Shown: positions 40,470-48,533, counted from the stretch's first letter. The stretch: DNA of 50,152 bases from Streptomyces avidinii (GCF_014650695.1 NZ_BMVL01000016.1:137483-187634), one strand, 5' to 3'. A program made the numbers and translations. The notes: generated by a model from the sequence alone, not told the origin.

Positions 40470-41015
40470 GTGACAACACCCGGAGGACATCCTTATGGCG
40501 GCGCGCAGCAGCCGCAGGGTGGGCACGACCAGAACCGCTTCAACTTCCCCTCCGCGCCCAGCCGGCCCGTGCCGGAGCAGAATCCCTACCAGCAGCAGCA
40601 GTACGGACAGCCCCAGATGCCTCCGCAGCACCAGCAGCCGCCGCGCGCCGCACGGCAGCCGGCGCCGAAGGCGCACAACCCGCTGGTGCGTCCGTACGCG
40701 ATGACCGGCGGCCGTACGCGGCCGCGCTACCAGCTCGCCATCGAGGCGCTGGTCAGTACCACGGCGGATCCCGCGCGTCTGCAAGGGCAGTTGCCCGAGC
40801 ACCAGCGCATCTGCCGCCTGTGCCAGGAGATCAAATCCGTAGCGGAGATCTCGGCACTTCTCTCCATTCCTCTTGGTGTCGCCCGCATCCTCGTCGCCGA
40901 CCTGGCGGAGGCGGGCCTTGTCGCCATTCACCAGCCCGGCGGCGACGAGTCTGCCGGTGGCCAGCCAGACGTGACACTGCTCGAAAGGGTGCTCAGTGGA
41001 CTTCGCAAGCTCTAA
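40470..41015 (+). CDS. cvnC2: Conservon DUF742 protein CvnC with Gln-rich N-terminal extension, 181 aa
   Basis: GTG at 40470 follows AGGAGGAAAC, an excellent site. Residues 1-65 form a Gly/Gln/Pro-rich low-complexity extension (PYQQQQYGQPQMPPQHQQ) absent from CvnC1. The DUF742 core is then PLVRPYAMTGGRTRPRYQLA, HQRICRLCQEIKSVAEISALL, LGVARILVADLAEAGLVAIHQ, ending TLLERVLSGLRKL. It overlaps cvnD2 by 20 bp, as in conservon 1. Confidence 0.94.
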   Translation: MTTPGGHPYGGAQQPQGGHDQNRFNFPSAPSRPVPEQNPYQQQQYGQPQMPPQHQQPPRAARQPAPKAHNPLVRPYAMTGGRTRPRYQLAIEALVSTTADPARLQGQLPEHQRICRLCQEIKSVAEISALLSIPLGVARILVADLAEAGLVAIHQPGGDESAGGQPDVTLLERVLSGLRKL

Positions 41016-41580
41016 CGGCGGAGCGGCTCCCCGCTCCACCACCTCCGCGAAGATCGTGGTGGCGGGCGGCTTCGGCGTGGGCAAGACCACGTTCGTCGGC
41101 GCGGTCTCCGAGATCAACCCGCTGCGCACCGAAGCCGTGATGACCAGCGCCTCGGCCGGGATCGACGACCTCACCCACACCGGTGACAAGACGACCACCA
41201 CGGTCGCCATGGACTTCGGCCGCATCACCCTCGACCAGGACCTGATCCTGTACCTCTTCGGTACGCCGGGACAGGACCGCTTCTGGTTCATGTGGGACGA
41301 CCTGGTCCGCGGCGCCATCGGTGCCGTCGTGCTCGTGGACACCCGCCGTCTCGCCGACTGCTTCCCCGCGGTCGACTACTTCGAGAACAGCGGCCTGCCG
41401 TTCGTCATCGCCCTCAACGGCTTCGACGGGCACCAGCCCTACACGCCGGAGGAAGTCCGCGAGGCCCTGCAGATCGGCCCGGACGCTCCCATCATCACCA
41501 CCGACGCCCGCCACCGCGCGGACGCCAAGAGCGCGCTCATCACGCTCGTGGAGCACGCCCTCATGGCGCGCCTGCGGTAG
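40996..41580 (+). CDS. cvnD2: Conservon Ras-like small GTPase CvnD (second conservon), 194 aa
   Basis: Same motifs as CvnD1 (GGFGVGKTTFVGAV, FGTPGQDRFW, VLVDTRR, ALNGFDGHQPYTPEEVREAL). It differs at the N-terminus (DFASSNGGAAPRS) and at a few interior residues, e.g. VVLVDTRR versus IVLVDTRR. GTG at 40996. A 185-nt central block is identical in DNA to cvnD1. Confidence 0.94.
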   Translation: MDFASSNGGAAPRSTTSAKIVVAGGFGVGKTTFVGAVSEINPLRTEAVMTSASAGIDDLTHTGDKTTTTVAMDFGRITLDQDLILYLFGTPGQDRFWFMWDDLVRGAIGAVVLVDTRRLADCFPAVDYFENSGLPFVIALNGFDGHQPYTPEEVREALQIGPDAPIITTDARHRADAKSALITLVEHALMARLR

Positions 41581-41600
41581 TTCCGTCCGCCGCACCCGAC

Positions 41601-41628
41601 AGGCCCCTGTGTCACGACGCGGGGGCCT
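41601..41628 (+). terminator. Terminator after the second conservon
   Basis: aggcccc (41601-41607) and ggggcct (41622-41628) form a 7-bp GC stem with a 14-base loop, 20 bp after the cvnD2 stop. Confidence 0.5.
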
Positions 41629-41716
41629 TCGCGCGTCCCGGGGCGCGCGGCGGGTACGTCAGGTACGCGGGGCAGCGCGCGGCGGTGCGTACGCAGCCGG
41701 GCACGGAGGTACGCGG

Positions 41717-41749
41717 AAGGCCCCGCACCCTGGACGGGTGCGGGGCCTT
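41717..41749 (-). terminator. Terminator after the acyl-CoA carboxylase operon
   Basis: A perfect 14-bp stem (aaggccccgcaccc and its complement), loop tggac, ends 14 bp from the epsilon subunit stop. The AA/TT ends make it useful in both directions. Confidence 0.85.
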
Positions 41750-41763
41750 CGGGGCTCGGGAGC

Positions 41764-41964
41764 TCAGCCCTGCCAGCTGTGCGGGGCGCGGAAGCCGGGC
41801 GTGCGCTCCAGGCGGCGCCAGCCGGCCTGGCGGGGCACGCTGACCGTGGTCTCCTCGGGCGTGGCGGCCGCGCGGGCGAGCAGGATCGCGGTGATCGCGG
41901 CCAGCTCCTCGGGGGCGGCATTGCCCTTCTCGACGCGCAGCAGGGTGTCAGTGGCGGTGGTCAT
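41764..41964 (-). CDS. accE: Acyl-CoA carboxylase epsilon subunit, 66 aa
   Basis: Small actinobacterial epsilon subunits stimulate acyl-CoA carboxylase by binding the beta subunit. The ATG at 41964 gives MTTATDTLLRVEKGNAAPEE, and the hallmark is a VEKGNAAPEELAAITAILLA helix followed by an aromatic C-terminus (GWRRLERTPGFRAPHSWQG). GGAG lies upstream. It follows accB by 23 bp on the same strand, as in S. coelicolor. Confidence 0.92.
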   Translation of the reverse strand: MTTATDTLLRVEKGNAAPEELAAITAILLARAAATPEETTVSVPRQAGWRRLERTPGFRAPHSWQG

Positions 41965-41987
41965 GTGGTGGCAGGTCTCCTTCGCGG

Positions 41988-43571
41988 TTACTGCGGCGGG
42001 TTGCCGTGCTTGCGGGACGGCAGATCGGCGTGCTTGTTGCGGAGCATCGCGAGGGCGCTGACGAGCACCTCGCGGGTCTCGGCGGGGTCGATGACGTCGT
42101 CGACGAGGCCGCGCTCGGCCGCGTAGTACGGGTGCATCAGTTCGGCCTTGTACTCCTTGACCATGCGGACGCGCATGGCCTCGGAGTCCTCGGCGTCCGC
42201 GATCTGCTTGCGGAAGATGACGTTGGCCGCGCCCTCGGCGCCCATCACGGCGATCTCGTTGGTCGGCCAGGCGTAGGTGATGTCGGCGCCGATGGACTGG
42301 GAGTCCATGACGATGTACGCGCCGCCGTAGGCCTTGCGCAGGATCAGCGAGATCCGCGGGACGGTGGCGTTGCAGTACGCGTACAGGAGCTTGGCGCCGT
42401 GGCGGATGATGCCGCCGTGCTCCTGGTCGACGCCCGGCAGGAAGCCGGGGACGTCGAGCAGGGTGATGATCGGGATGTTGAAGGCGTCGCACATCTGGAC
42501 GAAGCGCGCGGCCTTTTCGGAGGCCTCGATGTCCAGGACACCGGCGAGGTGGCCGGGCTGGTTGGCGACGATGCCGACGACCTGGCCGTTCATCCGGGCC
42601 AGGGCGCAGATGATGTTGCGGGCCCAGCGCTCGTGGATCTCCAGGACGTCGCCCTCGTCGACGAGCTCCTCGATGACCTTGAGCATGTCGTAGGGGCGGT
42701 TGCCGTCGGCGGGCACCAGGTCCAGCAGGACCTCGCTGCGCCGGTCGGCCGGGTCGCTCGTCTCGTGGACGGGCGGGTTCTCGCGGTTGTTGGAGGGCAG
42801 CATCGAAATGAGGTAGCGGACCTCGGAGATGCAGGTCTCCTCGTCGTCGTACGCGAAGTGCGCGACGCCGGAGGTCTCGGCGTGCACGTCGGCGCCACCG
42901 AGGCCGTTCTGGGTGATCTCCTCGCCCGTCACCGCGCGGACCACGTCCGGGCCGGTGATGAACATCTGCGAGGTCTCCCGCACCATGAACACGAAGTCCG
43001 TGAGGGCCGGGGAGTACGCGGCGCCACCGGCGCAGGGGCCCAGCATGACCGAGATCTGCGGGATGACACCCGAGGCCTTGGTGTTGCGCTGGAAGATGCC
43101 GCCGTAGCCGGCCAGCGCCGAGACGCCCTCCTGGATACGGGCGCCGGCGCCGTCGTTCAGGGAGACCAGCGGGGCACCGGCCGCGATGGCCATGTCCATG
43201 ATCTTGTGGATCTTCGTGGCGTGGGCCTCGCCCAGGGCGCCGCCGAAGATGCGGAAGTCGTGCGCGTAGACGAAGACCGTGCGGCCCTCGACCGTGCCCC
43301 AGCCGGTGATGACACCGTCGGTGTAGGGCTTCTTGTTCTCCAGGCCGAAGCCGGTCGCCCGGTGGCGGCGGAGCTGCTCGACCTCCCGGAAGGAACCCTC
43401 GTCGAGCAGCAGCGCGATGCGCTCACGGGCGGTCAGCTTGCCCTTGGCGTGCTGCGTCTCGGTCGCGCGGTCGCTGGGGCCGCGCCTCGCCTGCTCGCGC
43501 AGGGAGTGCAGCTCGGCCACGCGCCCGCGGGCGTCCGTCGGCTCGCTCGGGGTCTGGTCCACAACGGTCAT
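41988..43571 (-). CDS. accB: Acyl-CoA (acetyl/propionyl-CoA) carboxylase beta subunit, 527 aa
   Basis: Carboxyltransferase subunit that transfers CO2 from biotin to acetyl- or propionyl-CoA, forming malonyl- or methylmalonyl-CoA for fatty acids and polyketides. ATG at 43571. The two crotonase-like halves show RIFGGALGEAHATKIHKIMDMA, SLNDGAGARIQEGV, GPCAGGAAYSPALTDFVFMV (oxyanion hole 1) and DVPGFLPGVDQEHGGIIRHGAKL with SLILRKAYGGAYIVMDS (oxyanion hole 2). The Asp in GGADVHAETSGVAHFAYDDEE region and substrate-selecting residues cannot be judged without alignment, so acetyl versus propionyl preference is open. An epsilon gene follows. Confidence 0.95.
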   Translation of the reverse strand: MTVVDQTPSEPTDARGRVAELHSLREQARRGPSDRATETQHAKGKLTARERIALLLDEGSFREVEQLRRHRATGFGLENKKPYTDGVITGWGTVEGRTVFVYAHDFRIFGGALGEAHATKIHKIMDMAIAAGAPLVSLNDGAGARIQEGVSALAGYGGIFQRNTKASGVIPQISVMLGPCAGGAAYSPALTDFVFMVRETSQMFITGPDVVRAVTGEEITQNGLGGADVHAETSGVAHFAYDDEETCISEVRYLISMLPSNNRENPPVHETSDPADRRSEVLLDLVPADGNRPYDMLKVIEELVDEGDVLEIHERWARNIICALARMNGQVVGIVANQPGHLAGVLDIEASEKAARFVQMCDAFNIPIITLLDVPGFLPGVDQEHGGIIRHGAKLLYAYCNATVPRISLILRKAYGGAYIVMDSQSIGADITYAWPTNEIAVMGAEGAANVIFRKQIADAEDSEAMRVRMVKEYKAELMHPYYAAERGLVDDVIDPAETREVLVSALAMLRNKHADLPSRKHGNPPQ

Positions 43572-43788
43572 GTACCGACCTTACGAAGATCGCGATGAAA
43601 AACCTCCGTTCATTCCGCACAGTCTCGGGAGTCTTCCGCTGTCCGGCCCGCACAGTACGCCCGGGGGATGTAGGGACTCCGCCAGACGGGGCACTCCCCC
43701 GTTGTAGGACTTTGACAAATTGAGCTGACACCCTGACCAGATGTTGAAATTTGAACGGAATGGGTCTAACGTCATCCTCGTTGAAGTC

Positions 43789-43802
43789 GTTGAACATTCA
43801 AC
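43789..43802. promoter_or_regulatory. GTTGAA-CA-TTCAAC inverted repeat upstream of the YceI gene
   Basis: The site lies 44 bp before the YceI start, in an AT-rich region with further TTGAA half sites at 43744, 43751 and 43780. TTGAA/TTCAA repeats resemble MarR-family operators. A TTGAAA-15-TCTAAC promoter overlaps the first pair. No marR gene is in the window. Confidence 0.5.
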
Positions 43803-43846
43803 AGATAGTCGGTCGATCCGACCGGCACACCACCGAGGAGTACGTC

Positions 43847-44467
43847 ATGGGAATCTTCACCCGCCGCAACCAGAACGTGGACGTCCAGGACGGCGCCGCC
43901 GTCGCCACCCTGGAGGTCGACCCTGCGCTCGCCGCCCTCACCGGCGACTACGTCATCGACCCGGCGCACAGCAGCATCGGCTTCACCGTCCGGCACGCCA
44001 TGGTGACCAATGTCCGCGGTGCCTTCACCGAGCACGAGGGGACCCTGCACCTCGACGGCGCGGACCCGGCCCGCTCCACCGCCACCATCGAGGTCAAGAT
44101 CGCCTCGATCGACACCGGCATCGCCGACCGCGACGCCCACCTGCGCAGCGGCGACTTCTTCGACGCCGAGGCCTTCCCGCTGATGACCTTCCGCTCCACC
44201 ACCGCGGCCACGCTCGGCGGGGACACGTACCGCATCACGGGCGACCTGACGATCAAGGACGTCACCCGCCCGCTCTCCATCGACCTGGAGTTCAACGGTT
44301 CGGCCACCGACCCGTACGGCAACGAGCGCGTCGGCTTCGAGGGCTCCGCCGAGATCCTGCGCTCCGACTGGGGCCTGACGTGGAACGCCGCGCTGGAGGC
44401 CGGCGGTGTGATGGTCAGCGACAAGGTGAAGCTGACCTTCGACATCTCCGCCATCAAGCAGGCCTGA
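43847..44467 (+). CDS. YceI-family protein, 206 aa
   Basis: YceI is a lipocalin-like barrel that binds polyisoprenoids. ATG at 43847 with GAGGAG upstream gives MGIFTRRNQNVDVQDG. Family blocks: GDYVIDPAHSSIGFTVRHAMV, VRGAFTEHEGTLHLDGAD, DAHLRSGDFFDAEAFPLMTFRST, YRITGDLTIKDVTRPLSID and SDWGLTWNAALEAGGVMVSDKV. No signal peptide is seen, so it is probably cytoplasmic, typical for actinobacterial members. The longer in-frame start at 43751 has no ribosome site. Regulation by a TTGAA-binding repressor is suggested by the upstream repeats. Confidence 0.94.
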   Translation: MGIFTRRNQNVDVQDGAAVATLEVDPALAALTGDYVIDPAHSSIGFTVRHAMVTNVRGAFTEHEGTLHLDGADPARSTATIEVKIASIDTGIADRDAHLRSGDFFDAEAFPLMTFRSTTAATLGGDTYRITGDLTIKDVTRPLSIDLEFNGSATDPYGNERVGFEGSAEILRSDWGLTWNAALEAGGVMVSDKVKLTFDISAIKQA

Positions 44468-44494
44468 CGCCGGACGCCCCGACGCCCGGAACCC

Positions 44495-44517
44495 GGGGGC
44501 GGCTAGAAGCCGCCCCC
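44495..44517 (+). terminator. Hairpin after YceI, overlapping the end of the next gene
   Basis: gggggcggct (44495-44504) and agccgccccc (44508-44517) form a perfect 10-bp stem with loop aga. It includes the stop codon of the convergent gene. Confidence 0.65.
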
Positions 44518-45861
44518 GCCGTCGAAGCCACCGCCGCCGAAACCGCCTCCGCCGCCGAAGTCCCCGCCGCCGAAGTCGGACGGGTTGAAGTCGGCCCCGG
44601 AGACGTCCCCGCCCTCGAAGCCACCGCCCATGCCGCCGCCGTAGTCCGCGGCGTAGGCCGGGCTGGACATCATCGAACCGAGCATCGTGCCCACCAGCAG
44701 GCCGGGCAGGATGCCACCGCCGAAGTAGCCGCCGGCCCAGGGACCGTACGCCGGGCCGGCGTCGTAGTACGGCCGCGGCCCGCGGTCGGTCTCGACCGTA
44801 CGGACCGCCGGGTCCAGGCCGTCGCGCAGCCGGACGGCGTCCGCCGTGCAGACCGGCACGCTACGGGCCGCCCCGCCCGCCGGAGCCCAGGAGGCGTCCT
44901 CGGTACTCGGCCCGTGGCGCGGGTCGAAGAAGCAGGGCGAGCGGCGCTCGGGCAGCGGCCTGCCGCCTCGGCGCGCATCGAGGGTGGCCAGCGCGAAGCG
45001 GCCGTCCTCCAGTGCCTGGGTGGCGCCCTTGACCTCCTCGGGATACTGCACCGAGGCCATGATCTGCTTGGCCCTGTCGTACGAGTCGAGCCCCTGCTCG
45101 TAGTCCCCCCGCATCGCGTCATCGGCGCCCGGCTCGCCCGGGTGGAAGTCGAGCCGTTCGAGCTCCTCGCCGAAGGCCGTGATGTCCTCGTCCACGACCA
45201 CGCCCAGCCGGGCGATGGCCTCGCGCCGGGCCTCTTCCTTCTTCATGCGGTTGCGGCGGACCACCGCGTACGCACCGCCGCCGCCCACCACGGCCACCGC
45301 TCCGAGGGCGACCAGCCCGCCGACCGGGACGCCCTCGTCGGCGCCGGTCGTGCCCCAGGAGGCGGGAGCGCCGCCCCGGACCTGGGTCAGGGCCTGGTCC
45401 ACGAAGTTGTTGAGCTGCGTGTTCGCGTCCACCGGGGCGCCGGTCTTGACGGCCTCGGTGAGGTTGCGCACCGCGTTCGTCGGCATGACGGCCCGGTCGG
45501 CGCCGGCGTCGAAGCCGTCACCGAGCCGGATCGCGTAGAGCCCGGTGATACCGGTCTCGGCGCGGACGGCGCCGAGCACCTTGTCCTCCGGGAACTCGGC
45601 GGTGGCCGGCAGCACGGCCACGAACACCGGCTTCCCCGCGTCCTTGATCTTCTTCGCGAGCGCGTCCGCCTGGGCCGTCGACAGCTGCGCCTCGGCCCCC
45701 GGGGCGACATAGACCGGGCCCTGCTTGAGGGCCTCCCCCACGGCGGCGACCCCGGTGGCCGCCGAAGCCTGCGGCGCGGCGACGAGGGCGGTCGCCGCCA
45801 GCGCCAGCAGCAGACCGGAGAGCAGCGATCCGAAGCGTACGGAAATCAGCCTGGTCCTCAT
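44503..45861 (-). CDS. Secreted, membrane-anchored protein with Gly-rich C-terminus, 452 aa
   Basis: ATG at 45861 (MRTRLISVRFG) starts a signal peptide (LLSGLLLALAATALVAAPQASA). Residues about 35-155 include VYVAPGAEAQLSTAQADALA, KPVFVAVLPATAEFPEDKVLGAV and LYAIRLGDGFDAG, resembling a TPM-like fold but I cannot confirm the family. A second membrane segment is GLVALGAVAVVGGGGAYAVV (about 180-200), then a charged coiled coil (RMKKEEARREAIARLGVVVD) and a cytoplasmic or periplasmic region with CFFDPRHGPS and VPVCTADAVRLRDG. The last 60 residues are Gly/Phe/Asp repeats (GGGDFGGGGGFGGGG). It lies 59 bp after cimA. Function unknown. Confidence 0.85.
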   Translation of the reverse strand: MRTRLISVRFGSLLSGLLLALAATALVAAPQASAATGVAAVGEALKQGPVYVAPGAEAQLSTAQADALAKKIKDAGKPVFVAVLPATAEFPEDKVLGAVRAETGITGLYAIRLGDGFDAGADRAVMPTNAVRNLTEAVKTGAPVDANTQLNNFVDQALTQVRGGAPASWGTTGADEGVPVGGLVALGAVAVVGGGGAYAVVRRNRMKKEEARREAIARLGVVVDEDITAFGEELERLDFHPGEPGADDAMRGDYEQGLDSYDRAKQIMASVQYPEEVKGATQALEDGRFALATLDARRGGRPLPERRSPCFFDPRHGPSTEDASWAPAGGAARSVPVCTADAVRLRDGLDPAVRTVETDRGPRPYYDAGPAYGPWAGGYFGGGILPGLLVGTMLGSMMSSPAYAADYGGGMGGGFEGGDVSGADFNPSDFGGGDFGGGGGFGGGGFDGGGGF

Positions 45862-45920
45862 ACCATGACGCTACCGGAACCGGTACTTTCCCGTGTGAGC
45901 TGGACATAAGGGCCGGCGGA

Positions 45921-47549
45921 TCACTCGGCCGGTTCGACGCCCGCGTGCAGGAGGCCGTACGTGAATGCGTCCTCCAGGGCCTGCCAGGACGCCGCGATCA
46001 CGTTCGGGGCCACGCCGACCGTGGACCACTCGCGTTCGCCGTCCGTCGTCGCGACCAGCACGCGGGTCGTGGACTCCGTGCCGTGCGTGCCCTCCAGGAT
46101 GCGGACCTTGTAGTCGACCAGCTCGAACTTGGCGAGCTGGGGGTAGAACCGCTCCAGTGCCACCCGCAGGGCCCGGTCCAGCGCGTTGACGGGGCCGTTG
46201 CCCTCCGCCGTCGCGACGATCCGCTCACCCTTGGCCCACAGCTTCACCGTGGCCTCGTTCGCGTGGGTGCCGTCCGGACGGTCCTCGATGATCGCCCGCC
46301 AGGACTCGATGCGGAAGTACTTGCGGGCCCGGCCCTCGGCCTCGGCCCGCAGCAGGAGCTCGAAGGAGGCGTCGGCCGCCTCGTACGTGTAGCCCTGGAG
46401 CTCACGTGCCTTGACCCGCTCCACGACCCGGGAGATCAGCGCGCGGTCCCCGCCGAGGTCGACGCCGAGCTCCTTGCCCTTGAGCTCGATGGAGGCACGG
46501 CCGGCCATGTCGGAGACCAGCATCCGCATGGTGTTGCCGACCCGCTCGGGGTCGATGTGCTGGTAGAGGTCCGGGTCGACCTTGATGGCCGAGGCGTGCA
46601 GGCCCGCCTTGTGCGCGAAGGCGGAGACGCCGACGTAGGGCTGGTGCGTGGAGGGGGTGAGGTTCACGACCTCGGCGATGGCGTGCGAGATCCGGGTCAT
46701 CTCGGCCAGCGCCCCGTCGGGAAGCACCTTGCGTCCGTACTTGATCTCCAGGGCGGCGACGACGGGGAAGAGGTTGGCGTTGCCGACGCGCTCGCCGTAC
46801 CCGTTCGCCGTGCACTGGACGTGGGTGGCTCCCGCGTCCACGGCGGCCAGGGTGTTGGCGACGGCGCAGCCGGTGTCGTCCTGGGCGTGGATGCCCAGGC
46901 GGGCGCCGGTGTCGGCGAGGACGGTGGCGACGGTGGCGGTCACCTGGGCGGGCAGCATGCCGCCGTTGGTGTCGCAGAGGATGACCACGTCGGCGCCGGC
47001 CTCGTGGGCGGTGCGGACGACGGACTTGGCGTACTCGGGGTTGGCGCGGTAGCCGTCGAAGAAGTGCTCGCAGTCGACGAAGACGCGGCGGCCCGCGGCG
47101 ACGAGGTGGGAGACGGTGTCGCGGACCATCTCCAGGTTCTCTTCGAGGGTGGTGCGCAGGGCGAGCTCGACGTGGCGGTCGTGGGACTTGGCGACGAGCG
47201 TGATGACCGGGGCGCCGGATTCCAGCAGGGCCCGCACCTGCGGGTCCTGGGCGGCCGAGCCGCCCGCGCGCCGGGTCGCGCCGAAGGCGACCAGCTGCGC
47301 GTTCCTGAAGCGGATCTCCGCCCGGGCGCGGGCGAAGAACTCGGTGTCACGGGGGTTGGCGCCGGGCCAGCCGCCCTCGATGAAGCCCACTCCGAAGTCG
47401 TCCAGGTGCCGGGCGATCGTCAGCTTGTCGGCGACCGTGAGGTTGATGCCCTCGCGCTGGGCGCCGTCGCGCAGGGTGGTGTCGAAGACGTGGAAGCTGT
47501 CGTCCAGGCCTTCTGACAGCACAGTTGCCGCCTCTGGTGTCGTCGTCAT
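45921..47549 (-). CDS. cimA: Citramalate synthase, 542 aa
   Basis: CimA condenses pyruvate and acetyl-CoA to (R)-citramalate, the threonine-independent route to isoleucine. ATG at 47549 follows AGGAG. Motifs: FDTTLRDGAQREGINLTV (catalytic Arg/Asp), GGWPGANPRDTEFFARA (substrate loop), VDCEHFFDGYRANPEYA, CDTNGGMLP, HAQDDTGCAVANTLAAVDAGATHVQCT (metal His/Asn region) and GYGERVGNANL. The C-terminal regulatory domain (about 400-540, including VDYKVRILEG and STVGVAPNVIAASWQAL) is of the LeuA/CimA ACT-like type that binds feedback amino acid. The symbol is by family. An attenuator-like leader precedes it. Confidence 0.95.
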   Translation of the reverse strand: MTTTPEAATVLSEGLDDSFHVFDTTLRDGAQREGINLTVADKLTIARHLDDFGVGFIEGGWPGANPRDTEFFARARAEIRFRNAQLVAFGATRRAGGSAAQDPQVRALLESGAPVITLVAKSHDRHVELALRTTLEENLEMVRDTVSHLVAAGRRVFVDCEHFFDGYRANPEYAKSVVRTAHEAGADVVILCDTNGGMLPAQVTATVATVLADTGARLGIHAQDDTGCAVANTLAAVDAGATHVQCTANGYGERVGNANLFPVVAALEIKYGRKVLPDGALAEMTRISHAIAEVVNLTPSTHQPYVGVSAFAHKAGLHASAIKVDPDLYQHIDPERVGNTMRMLVSDMAGRASIELKGKELGVDLGGDRALISRVVERVKARELQGYTYEAADASFELLLRAEAEGRARKYFRIESWRAIIEDRPDGTHANEATVKLWAKGERIVATAEGNGPVNALDRALRVALERFYPQLAKFELVDYKVRILEGTHGTESTTRVLVATTDGEREWSTVGVAPNVIAASWQALEDAFTYGLLHAGVEPAE

Positions 47550-47665
47550 GCTGATCTGACTCCTGTCGGATGAGTGGTTCCGGATGCCCGCCAAAGGGGC
47601 AGGCCGCCGTCACTGCCCCCATCATCGCGCGCGGTCGGGTCCCGGTACGGATGGTCCGGGAAACG

Positions 47666-47692
47666 AAAAAACCTCTCGCGGGTAGCGAGAGG
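47666..47692 (-). terminator. Intrinsic terminator in the cimA leader (attenuator)
   Basis: Minus-strand stem CCTCTCGC / GCGAGAGG (8 bp, perfect), loop TACCC, then TTTTTT. A T-tract this long is rare in Streptomyces and here lies upstream of a gene rather than after one, which is the mark of an attenuator. It ends about 117 bp before the cimA ATG. Confidence 0.85.
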
Positions 47693-47715
47693 TCTGCGCG
47701 CGGGTCCGAGGCACG

Positions 47716-47756
47716 GTGGCCGCTTCCGCGAAGTTCTTCCGCGGTTCAGCGGCCAC
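47716..47756 (-). promoter_or_regulatory. Hairpin overlapping the leader ORF stop (pause or anti-terminator region)
   Basis: Arms GTGGCCGCT and AGCGGCCAC (9 bp, perfect) enclose an inner stem CCGCG/CGCGG with a 9-base loop. The 5' arm contains the last two sense codons and stop of the leader ORF. The inner segment TTCGCGG can pair with CCGCGA of the terminator's 3' arm, a possible alternative structure. Confidence 0.6.
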
Positions 47757-47787
47757 TGGGGACCGGCGCGCTGCTGGCGATAATCAT
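47746..47787 (-). CDS. Putative leader peptide of cimA, 13 aa, starting Met-Ile-Ile
   Basis: ATG at 47787 opens MIIASSAPVPSGR and stops at 47746, just inside the hairpin. Two adjacent isoleucine codons (ATT, ATC) at positions 2-3 fit a sensor for the pathway end-product; ATT is a rare codon in this genome. No ribosome site is seen, but with a -10 at TGCTCA four bases upstream the message could be leaderless, as many Streptomyces ones are. Known Streptomyces attenuators for tryptophan and branched-chain genes use similarly short peptides. Expression is not provable from sequence. Confidence 0.55.
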   Translation of the reverse strand: MIIASSAPVPSGR

Positions 47788-47912
47788 GAGCTGAGCAGGC
47801 ACGCTGGCAGTGTGCCACAACGCCCGCCGCGGATGGACATGGATCTCAGCATGCGGGCACCTGGGCTCGGAGCGGCTGCTGGGACCCGCCCGCGGCTCAC
47901 GCGGCGCCGGGG

Positions 47913-48533
47913 CTAATGCGGCAGGGCCAGGGTCTCCACCAGGAATTCCCTCACGTGGGTGAGGATCGCCGTCCGGTCCAGCGTCGGCAGGCCCACGGCC
48001 AGCTGGATGCTGAAGCCGTCGAGCAGGGCCCGGATCCGCGTCGCCGCGCGTTCGGCGTCCACCGGGCGGAACTCGCCGCGGGAGATGCCCTCGGCCAGCA
48101 GGGCCACCAGGTCCCGGTGCCAGGCGCCCTCGATGGCCGCCTGCCGGTCGCGTTCCTGGGGGCCGGCGTTCTGGGAGCGGTTCCAGACCTCCAGCCACAG
48201 CGTCCAGTGCGGGTCGCGGGGCTGCGTGGGCACGTACAGGTCCACGTAGGCCTGCAGGCGCTCGCTCACCGGTCCGCGGCGGGCGAGCAGGGCCCGCCGC
48301 TCGCGGCCCAGTTCCGCCTCGCTCCACTCCAGGGTCTGCAGCAGGAGCTCGTCCTTGCTGCGGAAGTAGTAGAGGAGGTGGCCGCTGCTCATGCCGACCT
48401 CGCGGCCCAGGCCGGCCATGGTCAGGCCTTCCAGGCCGCGCTCGGCGATCGTGGCCATGGCGGCGACGAGTACGTCCTCGCGCGGGGGCGCGTTCTTCCG
48501 CGCCGCGCGTACCGGTACTCCACCCGCCACCAT
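47913..48533 (-). CDS. TetR-family transcriptional regulator, 206 aa
   Basis: The ATG at 48533, with AAGGAG nine bases upstream, starts MVAGGVPVRAARKNAPPRED. The helix-turn-helix occupies about 20-65 (LVAAMATIAERGLEGLTMAGLGREVGMSSGHLLYYFRSKDELLL). The ligand-binding half contains HWTLWLEVWNRSQNAGPQERD and EGISRGEFRPVDAERAATRIRALLDGFS, a BetI-type C-terminal domain. It lies 40 bp after the agmatine deiminase gene on the same strand, so it probably regulates that gene and the urease-like operon. Polyamine or agmatine sensing is inference. Confidence 0.92.
   Translation of the reverse strand: MVAGGVPVRAARKNAPPREDVLVAAMATIAERGLEGLTMAGLGREVGMSSGHLLYYFRSKDELLLQTLEWSEAELGRERRALLARRGPVSERLQAYVDLYVPTQPRDPHWTLWLEVWNRSQNAGPQERDRQAAIEGAWHRDLVALLAEGISRGEFRPVDAERAATRIRALLDGFSIQLAVGLPTLDRTAILTHVREFLVETLALPH

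Larger units (their letters stand above)
47550..47912. other. 363-bp leader region of cimA
   Basis: No ordinary gene is seen. The region holds a 13-codon ORF, a nested hairpin, an intrinsic terminator and about 117 bp of leader to cimA, each listed separately. Upstream of the small ORF (47788-47912), the sequence is ordinary GC-rich spacer containing the poor promoter-like pair TTGTGG-17-TGCTCA. Confidence 0.6.
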
